In this document: one piece after another, positions 43,196-51,961 of the stretch
Layout of the letters: each line of letters starts with the position of its first letter
How positions within the stretch are numbered: position 1 is the stretch's first letter
Assembly (NCBI GenBank): GCA_046349255.1
Contig: JAXMCR010000003.1
Location: 558,001-622,000 of the forward strand
Length of the DNA: 64,000 nucleotides
DNA from: DAIODI01 sp046349255
GTDB lineage: Bacteria > Pseudomonadota > Alphaproteobacteria > Rhizobiales > Aestuariivirgaceae
Direction: 5' to 3'
Made by a program: the position numbers and the translations under genes
Notes under the pieces: generated by a model
Databases searched by the model: none
Told to the model about the DNA's origin: nothing
The model's input: only the letters and a program-made list of their open reading frames with translations

Positions 43196-44467
43196 TCAAT
43201 CCTGCTCCAGCCGCTTGCCGGAGGACGCAATCGTCCAGCGTGCCACGCGCGGGAGTGTCGGGAGCTGCAACAGGATGCCGAACAGCACCACGGCGTACGT
43301 GGCGGCGAGGATCATCTCCTTCTCGGGGCCCTCGGGGATCGACAGGGCAAGCGCGATCGATACACCGCCCCGCACACCGCCCCACGTCAGGAACGGGATG
43401 TTGCGCGGCGAAAGCGACCGCATCAACGGCTTCGCAGCAAGCGGTACAAGCAGGGCAAGCAGGCGAGCTGCGATGACGATGGGAATGGCTGCAAGCGCGA
43501 GGCCGAGATGCACGTCGGCGTATCGCAAGACCAGCACCTCGAGCCCGATCAGCAGGAAGAGCAGGGCGTTGAGGATGCGGTCGATCAACGTCCAGAAAGC
43601 TGTAAGGTATCGTCGCGTGGTGCCGCTCATTGCGTGCTTCAGCCCCTGTTCACCGATGAAGAGACCCGCCGCGACAACCGCCAACGGTCCGCTCACGTGG
43701 AGGTGCTGGGCGACCGCGTAGACGCCCACTGCGAGCGCCAACGTGATCATCGACTCGACCGTGAAATTGTTGATGCCGGAGATTGCACGGTAGGACGCAT
43801 AGCCGGCCGCGAGGCCGAGACCGAGGCCGCCGCCGATTTCGCGCAGGAGCAGGATTGCGAACTCGGAGAACGTGAGGCCCGCCGCAGGCTCCGTCGCGAA
43901 AGCGACAAGCGCCGAGAACAGCACGACCCCCATGCCATCATTGAACAGCGCTTCGCCTTCGAGTTCGGCAAGCAGGCCTTCCGAGACTTCGACGCTGCGC
44001 GTCACGCCCATGACGGCGACGGGATCGGTGGGGCTGATCAAAGCGCCAAAGACGAAGCACCACGCGGCCGACAGCGGCGCCGCCAGGGCGAGCGCACTGA
44101 GCCAGAAAGCCAGACCGGTGGCGGCCGTAGCCACGGTGGTTCCGACCAGCGCAAGCGTTGCGATCATCAGCGACCGGCGCTTCAATCGCCCTAGGTCAAC
44201 GCTGAGCGCGGACGCGAAGAGGAGCAGAGCAAGCATGCCCTGCAGCACGACTCCGGAGAAGTCGATGCTGTGGAGCGCCCGCTCCACGTCGCCGACAACC
44301 ACCCCGCTGCCGCCGACACGTTCGGCCATCACGATTGCGGCGGCAACCGCAAGACCGGTGAGAAGCAACAGCAGTGCCTGGGGCAGATGGATGAACCGCA
44401 GGTTGAGCCAGCCTGAAAGGGCCGCCATCCCCAACAGGAGTGCGGCGATATCGAGAACAGACGACAA
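43196..44467 (-). CDS. Na+/H+ antiporter (cation:proton antiporter, CPA1/NhaP type)
   Basis: A 423-residue inner-membrane protein with about twelve helices. Key motifs are GALISPTDPVAVMGV (the aspartate-containing ion-binding segment), the acidic LAELEGEALFNDGMGVVLFSAL, and TWGGVRGGVSIALALSIPEGP. It exchanges Na+ or K+ for protons in pH and ion homeostasis. Single gene. Confidence 0.92.
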   Translation of the reverse strand: MSSVLDIAALLLGMAALSGWLNLRFIHLPQALLLLLTGLAVAAAIVMAERVGGSGVVVGDVERALHSIDFSGVVLQGMLALLLFASALSVDLGRLKRRSLMIATLALVGTTVATAATGLAFWLSALALAAPLSAAWCFVFGALISPTDPVAVMGVTRSVEVSEGLLAELEGEALFNDGMGVVLFSALVAFATEPAAGLTFSEFAILLLREIGGGLGLGLAAGYASYRAISGINNFTVESMITLALAVGVYAVAQHLHVSGPLAVVAAGLFIGEQGLKHAMSGTTRRYLTAFWTLIDRILNALLFLLIGLEVLVLRYADVHLGLALAAIPIVIAARLLALLVPLAAKPLMRSLSPRNIPFLTWGGVRGGVSIALALSIPEGPEKEMILAATYAVVLFGILLQLPTLPRVARWTIASSGKRLEQD

Positions 44468-44822
44468 CGGGCCACCTCCTGCGTTGCGTTCCGCTGCAGG
44501 AAGCAGGGACCTAGCGTCGAGGTTCCGTCAGGCGCTGCCAAGGCCCAGCGTTTTGGCCAAATCCGCCTGCTAGGCAGCCTGTTGGGAGCGCGGCCTCGGG
44601 TGCGACGCACTGTCGTCGCCGCAGCGCATGCTTGTGCGCCCGTGATCCCTGAGGGCTCCGGAGTTTGAAGGCAGATCTGGCCTGCGAACTAACCTGGCGA
44701 TGACATCGGCATTACCCCGCGCGCACGAAGCCCGGCAGGTTCCGCGGGAGCGCATTGCAATCGTCCCCACGCGGGCCGCCCTCCGGTCGGTGGCCCCATC
44801 GAACAAATGTCGGAACGTACTA
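44468..44822. other. Intergenic region before the sqr promoter
   Basis: This stretch between the antiporter start and the sqr promoter shows no gene. A few short GC-rich imperfect repeats are present but nothing that can be named. It must hold the antiporter promoter reading leftwards. Confidence 0.5.
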
Positions 44823-44851
44823 TTGACCAATCTATTCTAAAATACGAATAT
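44823..44851 (+). promoter_or_regulatory. Predicted sigma70-type promoter of sqr with overlapping operator
   Basis: TTGACC (44823-44828), a 17-base spacer and GAATAT (44846-44851) fit a -35/-10 pair. The spacer and -10 element contain the inverted repeat TATTC-N8-GAATA (44833-44850), which matches the ATTC-N8-GAAT form I recall for SqrR. A repressor bound there would block polymerase. The sqr ATG is 55 bases further on. The AT-rich block stands out in GC-rich surroundings. Confidence 0.6.
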
Positions 44852-44905
44852 ACGCAGACATCTATAGTGAAGCCAGAATGGCGGATCCGATCATAGGAGA
44901 CGAGT

Positions 44906-46195
44906 ATGGCCAGGATCGTAGTGCTGGGAGCGGGTCTTGGCGGCGTCGTGATGGCGTACGAGATGCGAGACAAGCTTCGCGTCGGCGATACGCTAACGGT
45001 CGTCAGCCAGGGCTCGACCTATTCGTTCGTGCCCTCGAACCCCTGGGTAGCCGTCGGCTGGCGTGCGCCGAGCGACATCTCCGTTGACCTTTCGGGCGTC
45101 TTCGAGGCGCGCGGCATAAAGCTTCGGCCGGAAGGCGCAAGACGCGTGCATCCGGTCGACAATCGCATCGAAATGAACTCGGGTGAAGACGTCGAGTACG
45201 ATTATCTGATCATTGCCACCGGACCCGATCTGGCGTTTGACGAGATTGAAGGTCTCGGCCCATCCGGCCACACCTCGTCGATCTGTCACGTCGACCATGC
45301 GCTCGAGGCGAAACAGCGGTTCGATGCGCTGGTCTCGTCTGGCGGCCCGGTGATCGTGGGCGCGGTCCAGGGCGCATCCTGCTATGGACCGGCCTACGAA
45401 TTCGCCTTCATCCTCGACACCGCGCTGCGTCGCGACAAGGTGCGAGATCGCGTACCCATGACATTTGTCACGCCCGAGCCGTACATCGGCCATCTCGGCC
45501 TCGACGGGGTGGGCGATACCAAGAGCCTGCTAGAGAGCGAACTTCGCCAGCACCACATCAAGTGGATAGTGAACGCCAAGACCACGCGCGTTGAGGCGGG
45601 AAGGATGCATGTCGAGGAAGTCAACGATGACGGTTCGACGAAAGCGAAGCACGAGTTGCCGTTCGCATTCTCCATGCTGTTGCCGGCGTTCCGCGGCGTG
45701 CCCGCCATTCGCAACATCGAGGGGCTGGTCAATCCGCGCGGCTTTGTCACCGTGGACAAGTATCAGCGCAACGAAGCTTTCCGAAACATCTTTGCCGTGG
45801 GTGTCTGCGTGGCGATTCCCCCGGTCGGCAAAACCCCCCTCCCGGTGGGCGTTCCCAAAACCGGCTTCATGATCGAATCAATGGTGACGGCGACGGCCGA
45901 GAACGTCGCCCGACTCATGCGGGACCAGGAGCCGAACGCAGTCGCCACCTGGAACGCCGTCTGCCTCGCAGACTTCGGAGATTCAGGCGTGGCATTCGTA
46001 GCGCAGCCGCAGATCCCGCCACGGAACGTGAATTGGTCGTCAAGCGGGCGCTGGGTACATGCGGCCAAAGTGGGGTTCGAGAAATACTTCCTGCGCAAGA
46101 TTCGACAGGGACATTCTGATACGTTCTACGAAAAGCTCGTCTTGGACTTGCTCGGAATTCGCAAGCTCAAGGAAATCCACATCGAACCTGCCTGA
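44906..46195 (+). CDS. sqr: Sulfide:quinone oxidoreductase
   Basis: A 429-residue FAD enzyme that oxidises sulfide to polysulfide or persulfide and reduces membrane quinone. The FAD motif is VVLGAGLGGVVMAYEM at residue 5. Three cysteines sit where type I SQRs need them: Cys127, Cys159 (GASCYGPAYEF) and Cys353 (AVCLADFGDSG), matching Acidithiobacillus Cys128/160/356 as recalled. C-terminal amphipathic residues (RWVHAAKVGFEKYFLRKI) suit membrane attachment. RBS AGGAGA precedes the ATG. A predicted repressor operator lies in its promoter. The small DUF2892 gene follows 11 bases after the stop. Confidence 0.92.
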   Translation: MARIVVLGAGLGGVVMAYEMRDKLRVGDTLTVVSQGSTYSFVPSNPWVAVGWRAPSDISVDLSGVFEARGIKLRPEGARRVHPVDNRIEMNSGEDVEYDYLIIATGPDLAFDEIEGLGPSGHTSSICHVDHALEAKQRFDALVSSGGPVIVGAVQGASCYGPAYEFAFILDTALRRDKVRDRVPMTFVTPEPYIGHLGLDGVGDTKSLLESELRQHHIKWIVNAKTTRVEAGRMHVEEVNDDGSTKAKHELPFAFSMLLPAFRGVPAIRNIEGLVNPRGFVTVDKYQRNEAFRNIFAVGVCVAIPPVGKTPLPVGVPKTGFMIESMVTATAENVARLMRDQEPNAVATWNAVCLADFGDSGVAFVAQPQIPPRNVNWSSSGRWVHAAKVGFEKYFLRKIRQGHSDTFYEKLVLDLLGIRKLKEIHIEPA

Positions 46196-46206
46196 GGAGG
46201 CAAATC

Positions 46207-46410
46207 ATGTCGATCGATCGTGCCGTGTTGGCATTCGCCGGGTGCGTCGTTCTGGTATCGCTGGCGCTCGGCTATTACGTTTCCCCGTACTGGCACTTGC
46301 TGACGGCTTTCGCCGGGCTCAACATGATCCAGGCGTCCTTCACCGGCTTTTGCCCCGCAGCCATGGTATTCAAGGCCCTTGGGGTCAAGCAGGGTTGTGC
46401 GTTCCGATAG
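46207..46410 (+). CDS. DUF2892 small membrane protein (first copy)
   Basis: A 67-residue protein with two hydrophobic helices (about 6-24 and 28-47) and a cysteine pair, Cys49 in TGFCPAAMVF and Cys64 in KQGCAFR. It resembles the membrane part of the rhodanese YgaP. It follows sqr by 11 bases with RBS GAGGAGG and likely works on the sulfide-derived sulfur at the membrane; the role is inferred. Confidence 0.85.
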   Translation: MSIDRAVLAFAGCVVLVSLALGYYVSPYWHLLTAFAGLNMIQASFTGFCPAAMVFKALGVKQGCAFR

Positions 46411-46420
46411 GGTCGCGCAC

Positions 46421-46717
46421 TCAGCCTTTGCAAAAGAGCTCGTACAGCAGCTTGACGACCTTCCTGACGTTTCGGTCCGCCAACCGGTAGTGGATCGTCT
46501 GGCCGTCGCGTCGAGGCGCCACCAGGCCGTCCTTGCGCAGGAGCGCAAGATGTTGAGACACGGCCGTCTGGCGTACGCCGAGCTCCTCGGCGATGTCACC
46601 CACCGGACGTTCGCGTTCCATGATCATGCACAGGATGCGAAGCCTGAGCGGGTTGGCAAGGGACTTGAGAAAGTCGCTCGCGCGGTCTGCAGATCGGGCT
46701 AGTTCTTGCGTATTCAT
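46421..46717 (-). CDS. ArsR-family persulfide-type repressor (SqrR/BigR-like)
   Basis: A 98-residue winged-helix repressor: FLKSLANPLRLRILCMI, then the recognition helix VRQTAVSQHLALLRKDGLV and the wing RRDGQTIHYRL. It has exactly two cysteines, Cys30 and Cys96, 66 apart. In Rhodobacter SqrR the redox pair (Cys41 and Cys107, recalled) has the same spacing and forms a sulfur bridge that releases DNA. The ATG at 46717 was chosen as the direct start before the helix bundle. It lies between the sqr/DUF2892 pair (convergent) and the RND genes (divergent), both probable targets. Confidence 0.9.
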   Translation of the reverse strand: MNTQELARSADRASDFLKSLANPLRLRILCMIMERERPVGDIAEELGVRQTAVSQHLALLRKDGLVAPRRDGQTIHYRLADRNVRKVVKLLYELFCKG

Positions 46718-46744
46718 GGCTTGTATAGTTGCGAAAATCCGAAT

Positions 46745-46762
46745 ATATGTCAATACGCATAT
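46745..46762. promoter_or_regulatory. Inverted repeat in the repressor/RND divergent promoter region
   Basis: ATATG-N8-CATAT has the same 5-8-5 geometry as the operator before sqr, and the same AT-rich character. A minus-strand -35 hexamer TTGACA (46748-46753) for the repressor gene overlaps it. The half-site differs in sequence from the sqr site, so identity as the same operator is tentative. It lies in a 63-base gap that must serve both directions. Confidence 0.5.
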
Positions 46763-46780
46763 AAAAACGGATGCTGCCGC

Positions 46781-47779
46781 ATGTTGTTCCGTCCGCACGC
46801 TCTCTGGCTTCTCGCGTTGTTTCTCATTCCAGCCGCTGCGAAGGCCGCGGAATACAGGCTCGCCCCCGTCGAGCGCCAGGATCTGAAATCGGTCTTCGGG
46901 CGCGTCGAAAGCCGCACGGTCATTCCGGCCAGGGCCCGAATCGGCGGCACGGTAACGTCCCTCTCGGTAGAGGAGGGGAGCGCCGTGAAGGCCGGCGACG
47001 TACTCGCGGTCGTCGAGGATCAGAAACTCGCGCTGCAAATGCAGGCGCTTGACGCGAAACTCAAGGCGCTCACTGCCGAGCGGGACAACGCAGCGGTCGA
47101 GCTGCAGCGCGGGCAGCAGCTCATGGCCTCCGGCAACATCGCCAAGAGCCGCCTCGACCAGTTGCAGACGGCGCTCGATGTGTTGACCAACCAGATTGCG
47201 GCTGCCCAGGCGGACCTCGCCGTTGTGAAGCAGCAGTCGACCGAAGGACAGGTGCTTGCGCCTGCGACCGGCCGAGTCCTCACGGTGCCGGTGACGCGCG
47301 ATGCGGTGATCCTGCCTGGAGAACCGGTGGCGCGTATCGCCGGCGGCGGCTATTTCCTGCGCCTGTCTCTTCCGGAGCGCCACGCCGCCGAAATCCGGGA
47401 AGGATCAACGGTGCTCGTGGGCAAGCGGGGTTTGTCCGCAGCTGGAGCATCGGATGCGACGCGGCAGGGGAAGCTCGTAAAGGTTTATCCGGAGATCGAC
47501 GGCGGGCGCGTCCTGGCCGATGTCGAGGTCGACGGTCTCGACGATTACTTCGTTGGCGAACGGACCCTCGTCTGGATTCCCGTCGCCACGCGGCAGGTGC
47601 TCGCGGTTCCCCCGGCCGCGATCTCGCTCCGGCATGGAGTGGATTTCGTCACCGTCGAAACCGCCGGTGGAAAGGCCGATATCGCCGTCGTCGCCGGCGA
47701 GACATTCGATGGCCCGAAAGGTTCGCTCGTCGAGATCCTGTCGGGCCTCAAGGCCGGCGACACGGTGATCGTGCCGTGA
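46781..47779 (+). CDS. RND efflux periplasmic adaptor
   Basis: A 332-residue membrane-fusion protein. A signal peptide (about residues 1-23, cut after KAA) is followed by the split lipoyl/barrel-sandwich domain (RIGGTVTSLSVEEGSAVKAGDVLAVV and VLAPATGRVL), a short coiled-coil hairpin (about 85-150), and a beta-barrel. It has no lipobox. The stop overlaps the RND pump start (GTGA). It joins the inner-membrane pump to an outer-membrane channel not encoded here. Confidence 0.9.
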   Translation: MLFRPHALWLLALFLIPAAAKAAEYRLAPVERQDLKSVFGRVESRTVIPARARIGGTVTSLSVEEGSAVKAGDVLAVVEDQKLALQMQALDAKLKALTAERDNAAVELQRGQQLMASGNIAKSRLDQLQTALDVLTNQIAAAQADLAVVKQQSTEGQVLAPATGRVLTVPVTRDAVILPGEPVARIAGGGYFLRLSLPERHAAEIREGSTVLVGKRGLSAAGASDATRQGKLVKVYPEIDGGRVLADVEVDGLDDYFVGERTLVWIPVATRQVLAVPPAAISLRHGVDFVTVETAGGKADIAVVAGETFDGPKGSLVEILSGLKAGDTVIVP

Positions 47780-50700
47780 AGCTCGGGCTCGCCGGCACGC
47801 TGACGCGTGCGTTCATCAATTCGCCGCTCACGCCGCTGATGCTCCTCGCCTCCCTGGCGCTCGGCATCGTCGCGCTCCTCACGCTGCCACGCGAGGAGGA
47901 GCCCCAGATCTCCGTGCCGATGGTCGACATCCACGTGCGCGCCGACGGGCTGAAGGCCGAAGATGCGGTCAAGCTGGTCACCGAGCCGCTCGAGACCATC
48001 GTCAAGGGGATTGACGGCGTCGAGCATGTCTACTCGCAGACGCGCGACGACGGCGCGGTGGTCACCGCCCGGTTTGCAGTCGGCACCAACCGTGACGCGG
48101 CGATCGTGCGGGTCCACGAGAAGGTGCGGGCCAACATGGACCGCATACCGTTCGGCATTCCCGATCCCTTGATCGTCGGCCGTGGTATCGACGATGTCGC
48201 CATCGTCACGGTGACGCTGTCGCCGAAGCAGCAGGCGGCAGACCGGTATGACGCCGCCGCGCTGACGCGGATCGCGCGGGAGGTGCAGGTCGAACTCGCA
48301 AAGCTCGACGACATCGGGCTGACCTATCTCGTCGGCGACCAGCCCGACGAATTCCGGGTCGAGCCCGATCCCGAAAGGCTGTCGCTTTACGGCATCACCC
48401 TCCAGCAGCTCGCCGCCAAGCTCGAGAGCGCCAACCGTTCCTTTGCGGCCGGGCAGGTGCGCGATCAGGGCCGGCAGGTCGACGCCATGGCCGGACAAAC
48501 CCTGCAGACGCCCAGCGAGATCGGCAATATCCTGCTGACAGCGCGCGACGGACGTCCAGTCTATGTTCGCGACGTCGCCACGGTGAAGCTCGCCACGGAT
48601 TCAAACGAGTCGCGCGTGCAAAACCTCGTGCGCGTGGGCGACGTCATCGAGCGCAGCCCCGCGGTTACGCTTGCGGTGGCGAAGCGGCCAGGCACCAACG
48701 CGGTGGCCATTTCGGAAGACGTCGTCAGCCGCCTCGAGGGACTGAAGGGCTCGGTCGTACCGAACGACGTCGAGGTATCGGTCACACGCAACTACGGGCA
48801 CACGGCGAACGAGAAGGCGAACGAACTCCTGTTCCACCTGGGGCTCGCAACCCTGTCGATCATTGGGCTCGTGTGGCTTGCGATCGGCTGGCGGGAAGCG
48901 CTGGTCGTCGCGGTCGTCATCCCGACGACGATCCTGCTTACGCTCTTCGCCGCCCGGTTGATGGGATATACGCTGAACCGGGTCAGCCTGTTCGCGCTGA
49001 TCTTCTCGATCGGCATTCTGGTCGACGACGCGATCGTCGTGATCGAGAACATCGCGCGGCATTGGGCGATGCATGACGGCCGCAGCCGAATGCAGGCGGC
49101 GATCGAGGCCGTTGCCGAGGTGGGCAACCCGACCATCGTGGCCACGCTCACCGTCGTCGCAGCGCTGCTGCCGATGTTGTTCGTGTCCGGGATGATGGGT
49201 CCGTACATGAGCCCCATTCCGGCGAATGCCTCGGCTGCGATGATCTTCTCGTTCTTCGTGGCGGTGATGATCACGCCCTGGCTGATGCTGCGCTTCGGCG
49301 GCGGAGCAGCGGCGAATTCAGAAGGGCACGAGGCAGCCGACGGCGGCCGGCTCGGTCGACTGTACCGCGCCGCAGCCGCGCCGATCTTAGCGTCGCGGGC
49401 CCGAAGTCTGGCATTCCTGCTGGCCGTGGGCGTCGCCACGCTTGCGGCCATGTCCATGATCTACACGCGGGCGGTGACGGTGAAGCTCCTGCCGTTCGAC
49501 AACAAGTCGGACCTGCAGGTCGTCGTGGATCTGCCGGCCGGTGCGTCGGTTGAGGCCACCGACCGTGTGCTGCAGTCGATCGCCGACCGCGCCGCGGCGA
49601 TCCCTGAACTCGCCTCGATGCAGACGTATGCGGGGTCGGCCGCTCCGTTCAACTTCAACGGCCTGGTCCGCCACTACTATCTGCGCACCCTGCCGCACAT
49701 GGGCGATGTTCAGGTGAACCTCTCACCCAAGGGCGAACGCGGCCGCACCAGTCACCAGATTGCGCTCGACCTGCGCGAACGGCTGCAGGGGATCGACGTA
49801 CCGCCTGGCACGGCAATCAAGGTGGTGGAACCGCCGCCAGGGCCGCCCGTGCTCGCGACGCTCCTGGCCGAAGTCTACGGGCCGACGCCGGAAACCCGCC
49901 GCGCGGTCGCGGCCAAGGTGCGGGAGGCGTTCGCCACGGTGCCGTTCATCGTCGACATCGACGACAGCTTCGGCCGGCAGACGAGCCGCGTGCGGATCGC
50001 GATCGACCAGGACAACCTTGAATACAACACCGTCGACGAGCGTGACGTGTACGACACGATCCGGTCGCTGTTCTCCTCGACCACCGTCGGCTACTCGCAT
50101 CGCGGCGGTGGTCGACAGCCGATCCCGATCAATCTCGCGCTGCCGAAGGCAGGACGGGTGGTGGGCGAGAAGGCCTTGTCTACGCCCGTGCCAGCGAATG
50201 CGCTGCCCGGTGGCCGCGGCGTCGTGGAACTGGGCGATGTCGTAACGGTAAGTACCGAGCCGTCCTCGTTCCCGATCTTTCGTCACAACGGCCGGCCCGC
50301 GGAGATGGTGACCGCAGAACTCGCCGGGGCTTTCGAGGCGCCCGTTTACGGAATGCTCGAGGTCCAGAAGGCCCTCGACCGGGTCGACTGGAACGGCCTC
50401 GAGAAGCCGGTGGTCCGCCTGCACGGCCAACCTGACGACGACGGCAAGCCCGTACTGCTCTGGGACGGGGAGTGGGAAGTGACATGGGTCACGTTCCGCG
50501 ACATGGGGGCGGCCTTCCTGGTTGCGCTTCTCGGAATTTACATCCTCGTCGTGGCGCAATTCGGCTCGTTCAAGCTGCCGCTCGTCATCCTGACGCCGAT
50601 CCCTCTCACCTTGATCGGCATCATGATCGGCCACTGGCTTTTTCACGCTCCCTTCACCGCCACTTCGATGATCGGCTTCATTGCGCTGGCCGGCATCATC

Positions 50701-50979
50701 GTGCGCAACTCGATCCTGCTCGTCGACTTCGTGCGACACGGCTCGAGGCCCGGCGCGACCCTGAAGGAGGCGCTGCTGGACGCCGGCGCCATTCGCTTCA
50801 AGCCGATCCTGCTTACAGCGCTCGCCGCGATGATCGGCGCCGCCGTGATCCTGTTCGACCCGATCTTCCAGGGCCTTGCGATCTCGCTCCTGTTCGGCCT
50901 CGCGTCCTCGACGCTGCTGACGGTGCTGGTGATCCCGGCGATCTACATCGTTCTCCGCTCGAATCGAGCGACAACCTGA
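47776..50979 (+). CDS. RND family inner-membrane transporter (AcrB/HAE-like)
   Basis: A 1067-residue pump with twelve helices and two large periplasmic loops. The proton-relay aspartates are in helix 4 (FSIGILVDDAIVVIEN). Other typical blocks are LLFHLGLATLSIIGLVW, AAIEAVAEVGNPTIVATLTVVAALLPM and the late IRNSILLVDFV-type segment (IVRNSILLVDF). It begins with GTG at 47776, overlapping the adaptor stop by four bases. Substrate unknown; the sulfide-responsive setting suggests a sulfur species or a thiol product, which is inference. Confidence 0.92.
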   Translation: MKLGLAGTLTRAFINSPLTPLMLLASLALGIVALLTLPREEEPQISVPMVDIHVRADGLKAEDAVKLVTEPLETIVKGIDGVEHVYSQTRDDGAVVTARFAVGTNRDAAIVRVHEKVRANMDRIPFGIPDPLIVGRGIDDVAIVTVTLSPKQQAADRYDAAALTRIAREVQVELAKLDDIGLTYLVGDQPDEFRVEPDPERLSLYGITLQQLAAKLESANRSFAAGQVRDQGRQVDAMAGQTLQTPSEIGNILLTARDGRPVYVRDVATVKLATDSNESRVQNLVRVGDVIERSPAVTLAVAKRPGTNAVAISEDVVSRLEGLKGSVVPNDVEVSVTRNYGHTANEKANELLFHLGLATLSIIGLVWLAIGWREALVVAVVIPTTILLTLFAARLMGYTLNRVSLFALIFSIGILVDDAIVVIENIARHWAMHDGRSRMQAAIEAVAEVGNPTIVATLTVVAALLPMLFVSGMMGPYMSPIPANASAAMIFSFFVAVMITPWLMLRFGGGAAANSEGHEAADGGRLGRLYRAAAAPILASRARSLAFLLAVGVATLAAMSMIYTRAVTVKLLPFDNKSDLQVVVDLPAGASVEATDRVLQSIADRAAAIPELASMQTYAGSAAPFNFNGLVRHYYLRTLPHMGDVQVNLSPKGERGRTSHQIALDLRERLQGIDVPPGTAIKVVEPPPGPPVLATLLAEVYGPTPETRRAVAAKVREAFATVPFIVDIDDSFGRQTSRVRIAIDQDNLEYNTVDERDVYDTIRSLFSSTTVGYSHRGGGRQPIPINLALPKAGRVVGEKALSTPVPANALPGGRGVVELGDVVTVSTEPSSFPIFRHNGRPAEMVTAELAGAFEAPVYGMLEVQKALDRVDWNGLEKPVVRLHGQPDDDGKPVLLWDGEWEVTWVTFRDMGAAFLVALLGIYILVVAQFGSFKLPLVILTPIPLTLIGIMIGHWLFHAPFTATSMIGFIALAGIIVRNSILLVDFVRHGSRPGATLKEALLDAGAIRFKPILLTALAAMIGAAVILFDPIFQGLAISLLFGLASSTLLTVLVIPAIYIVLRSNRATT

Positions 50980-50991
50980 AGGAGAGACGAC

Positions 50992-51186
50992 ATGACACGC
51001 AACATCGGCAACACGGATCGCACTCTGCGGATCGTTGTGGGCCTCGCGCTTGTCGCATGGGCGCTTCTGGGAATGGGCGAGTACCACCAGTGGGGTTGGA
51101 TCGGGATCGTACCGCTCCTCACCGCCCTCGTCGGCTGGTGCCCGCCTTACGCGCTCCTCGGGATCAACACCTGCTCGACGAAGTAG
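50992..51186 (+). CDS. DUF2892 small membrane protein (second copy)
   Basis: A 64-residue protein starting TRNIGNTDRTLRIVVGLALV, the common DUF2892 N-terminus, with two helices and a cysteine pair, Cys50 in GWCPPYALLG and Cys61 in NTCSTK. It closes the RND operon, 12 bases after the pump. It is a family mate of the protein at 46207, so each arm of the locus ends with one. Confidence 0.85.
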   Translation: MTRNIGNTDRTLRIVVGLALVAWALLGMGEYHQWGWIGIVPLLTALVGWCPPYALLGINTCSTK

Positions 51187-51221
51187 CCTTCGAGGCGGAC
51201 AGGACCCGACGTCGCCGGCCG

Positions 51222-51893
51222 TCAGTGTTGGGTCGTTCGCGCGGCATGGTCAGGGATTGCGATCCGTGACCACCGGTGGACCGGGTCATAGTCGATGCCC
51301 AACCAGGGGGCGATCTTCGCAAGGATTTCGCGCGTCGATTTACGGCCGTCCAGAAACGCCGTGAACGGCTTTGGATTTCGTTCGATTACGTCGAGGATAT
51401 CAGCGTCAAAGTACGTGGCCTTCCTCTCGAGTTGCGGACCGTCGATGAAGACGAGGTCGAAAACGACCTTCGGTGTCAGTGCGTACGATCGCCCGATGTA
51501 GGAACCGAAGCTCCGCTCCACGACGTCGGAGCGGATGAGATCGACGTAGCGGGCGGCTTCGGGCGGCAGCAGGCCGCGAAGCTGCGTATAGTATGGCTCG
51601 CTCTCTTCCATCGATACGACATGGCACTCGTGGCCAGACCGTTGCAGTTTTCGGGCAGCGTGCGCCAGAACGAGAGTGCTTACCCCCGAGCCCAGTTCGA
51701 GCACCCGCTTTGGCTTTGTCTTCAAAATTTCGCGGTAAAGCAGGCCCAGCTCGAAGTAGGTACACCCTGTACTTGTAGACTGCTTCAGCATCTGCTGCAG
51801 ATCGCTGTAGAGTTTGCCGTTCAGGCGCAGCGATAGCCACCCACGCCATTCACCGGGAAGCGCACGGTATTTTCCCCGCGTTGTCTTGGGCAT
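51222..51893 (-). CDS. Class I SAM-dependent methyltransferase-like protein
   Basis: A 223-residue protein with a Rossmann-like start VLELGSGVSTLVLAHAA (motif I), VVSMEESEPYY (motif II, acidic end) and DLVFIDGPQLERKATYFDADIL (motif IV-like). It fits a class I methyltransferase of the FkbM/O-methyltransferase surroundings but the target is unknown. The ATG at 51893 was chosen because GGGAG lies six bases before it. It is convergent with the RND operon. Confidence 0.78.
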   Translation of the reverse strand: MPKTTRGKYRALPGEWRGWLSLRLNGKLYSDLQQMLKQSTSTGCTYFELGLLYREILKTKPKRVLELGSGVSTLVLAHAARKLQRSGHECHVVSMEESEPYYTQLRGLLPPEAARYVDLIRSDVVERSFGSYIGRSYALTPKVVFDLVFIDGPQLERKATYFDADILDVIERNPKPFTAFLDGRKSTREILAKIAPWLGIDYDPVHRWSRIAIPDHAARTTQH

Positions 51894-51961
51894 ACGCTTC
51901 TCCCTGTTTCGACCCCGCTCCATCTATAGGGGTCGCATAGCTTTCTTGTACCGATGAAGAT

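Noticed and set aside
39918..43385. Very long open frame on the minus strand (over 1100 codons)
   Set aside because: It lies entirely opposite well-supported genes (propeller protein, RbsA-like ATPase, LssY-like, VIT), is Arg/His/Asp-rich and has no family motif; it is a by-product of high GC content.
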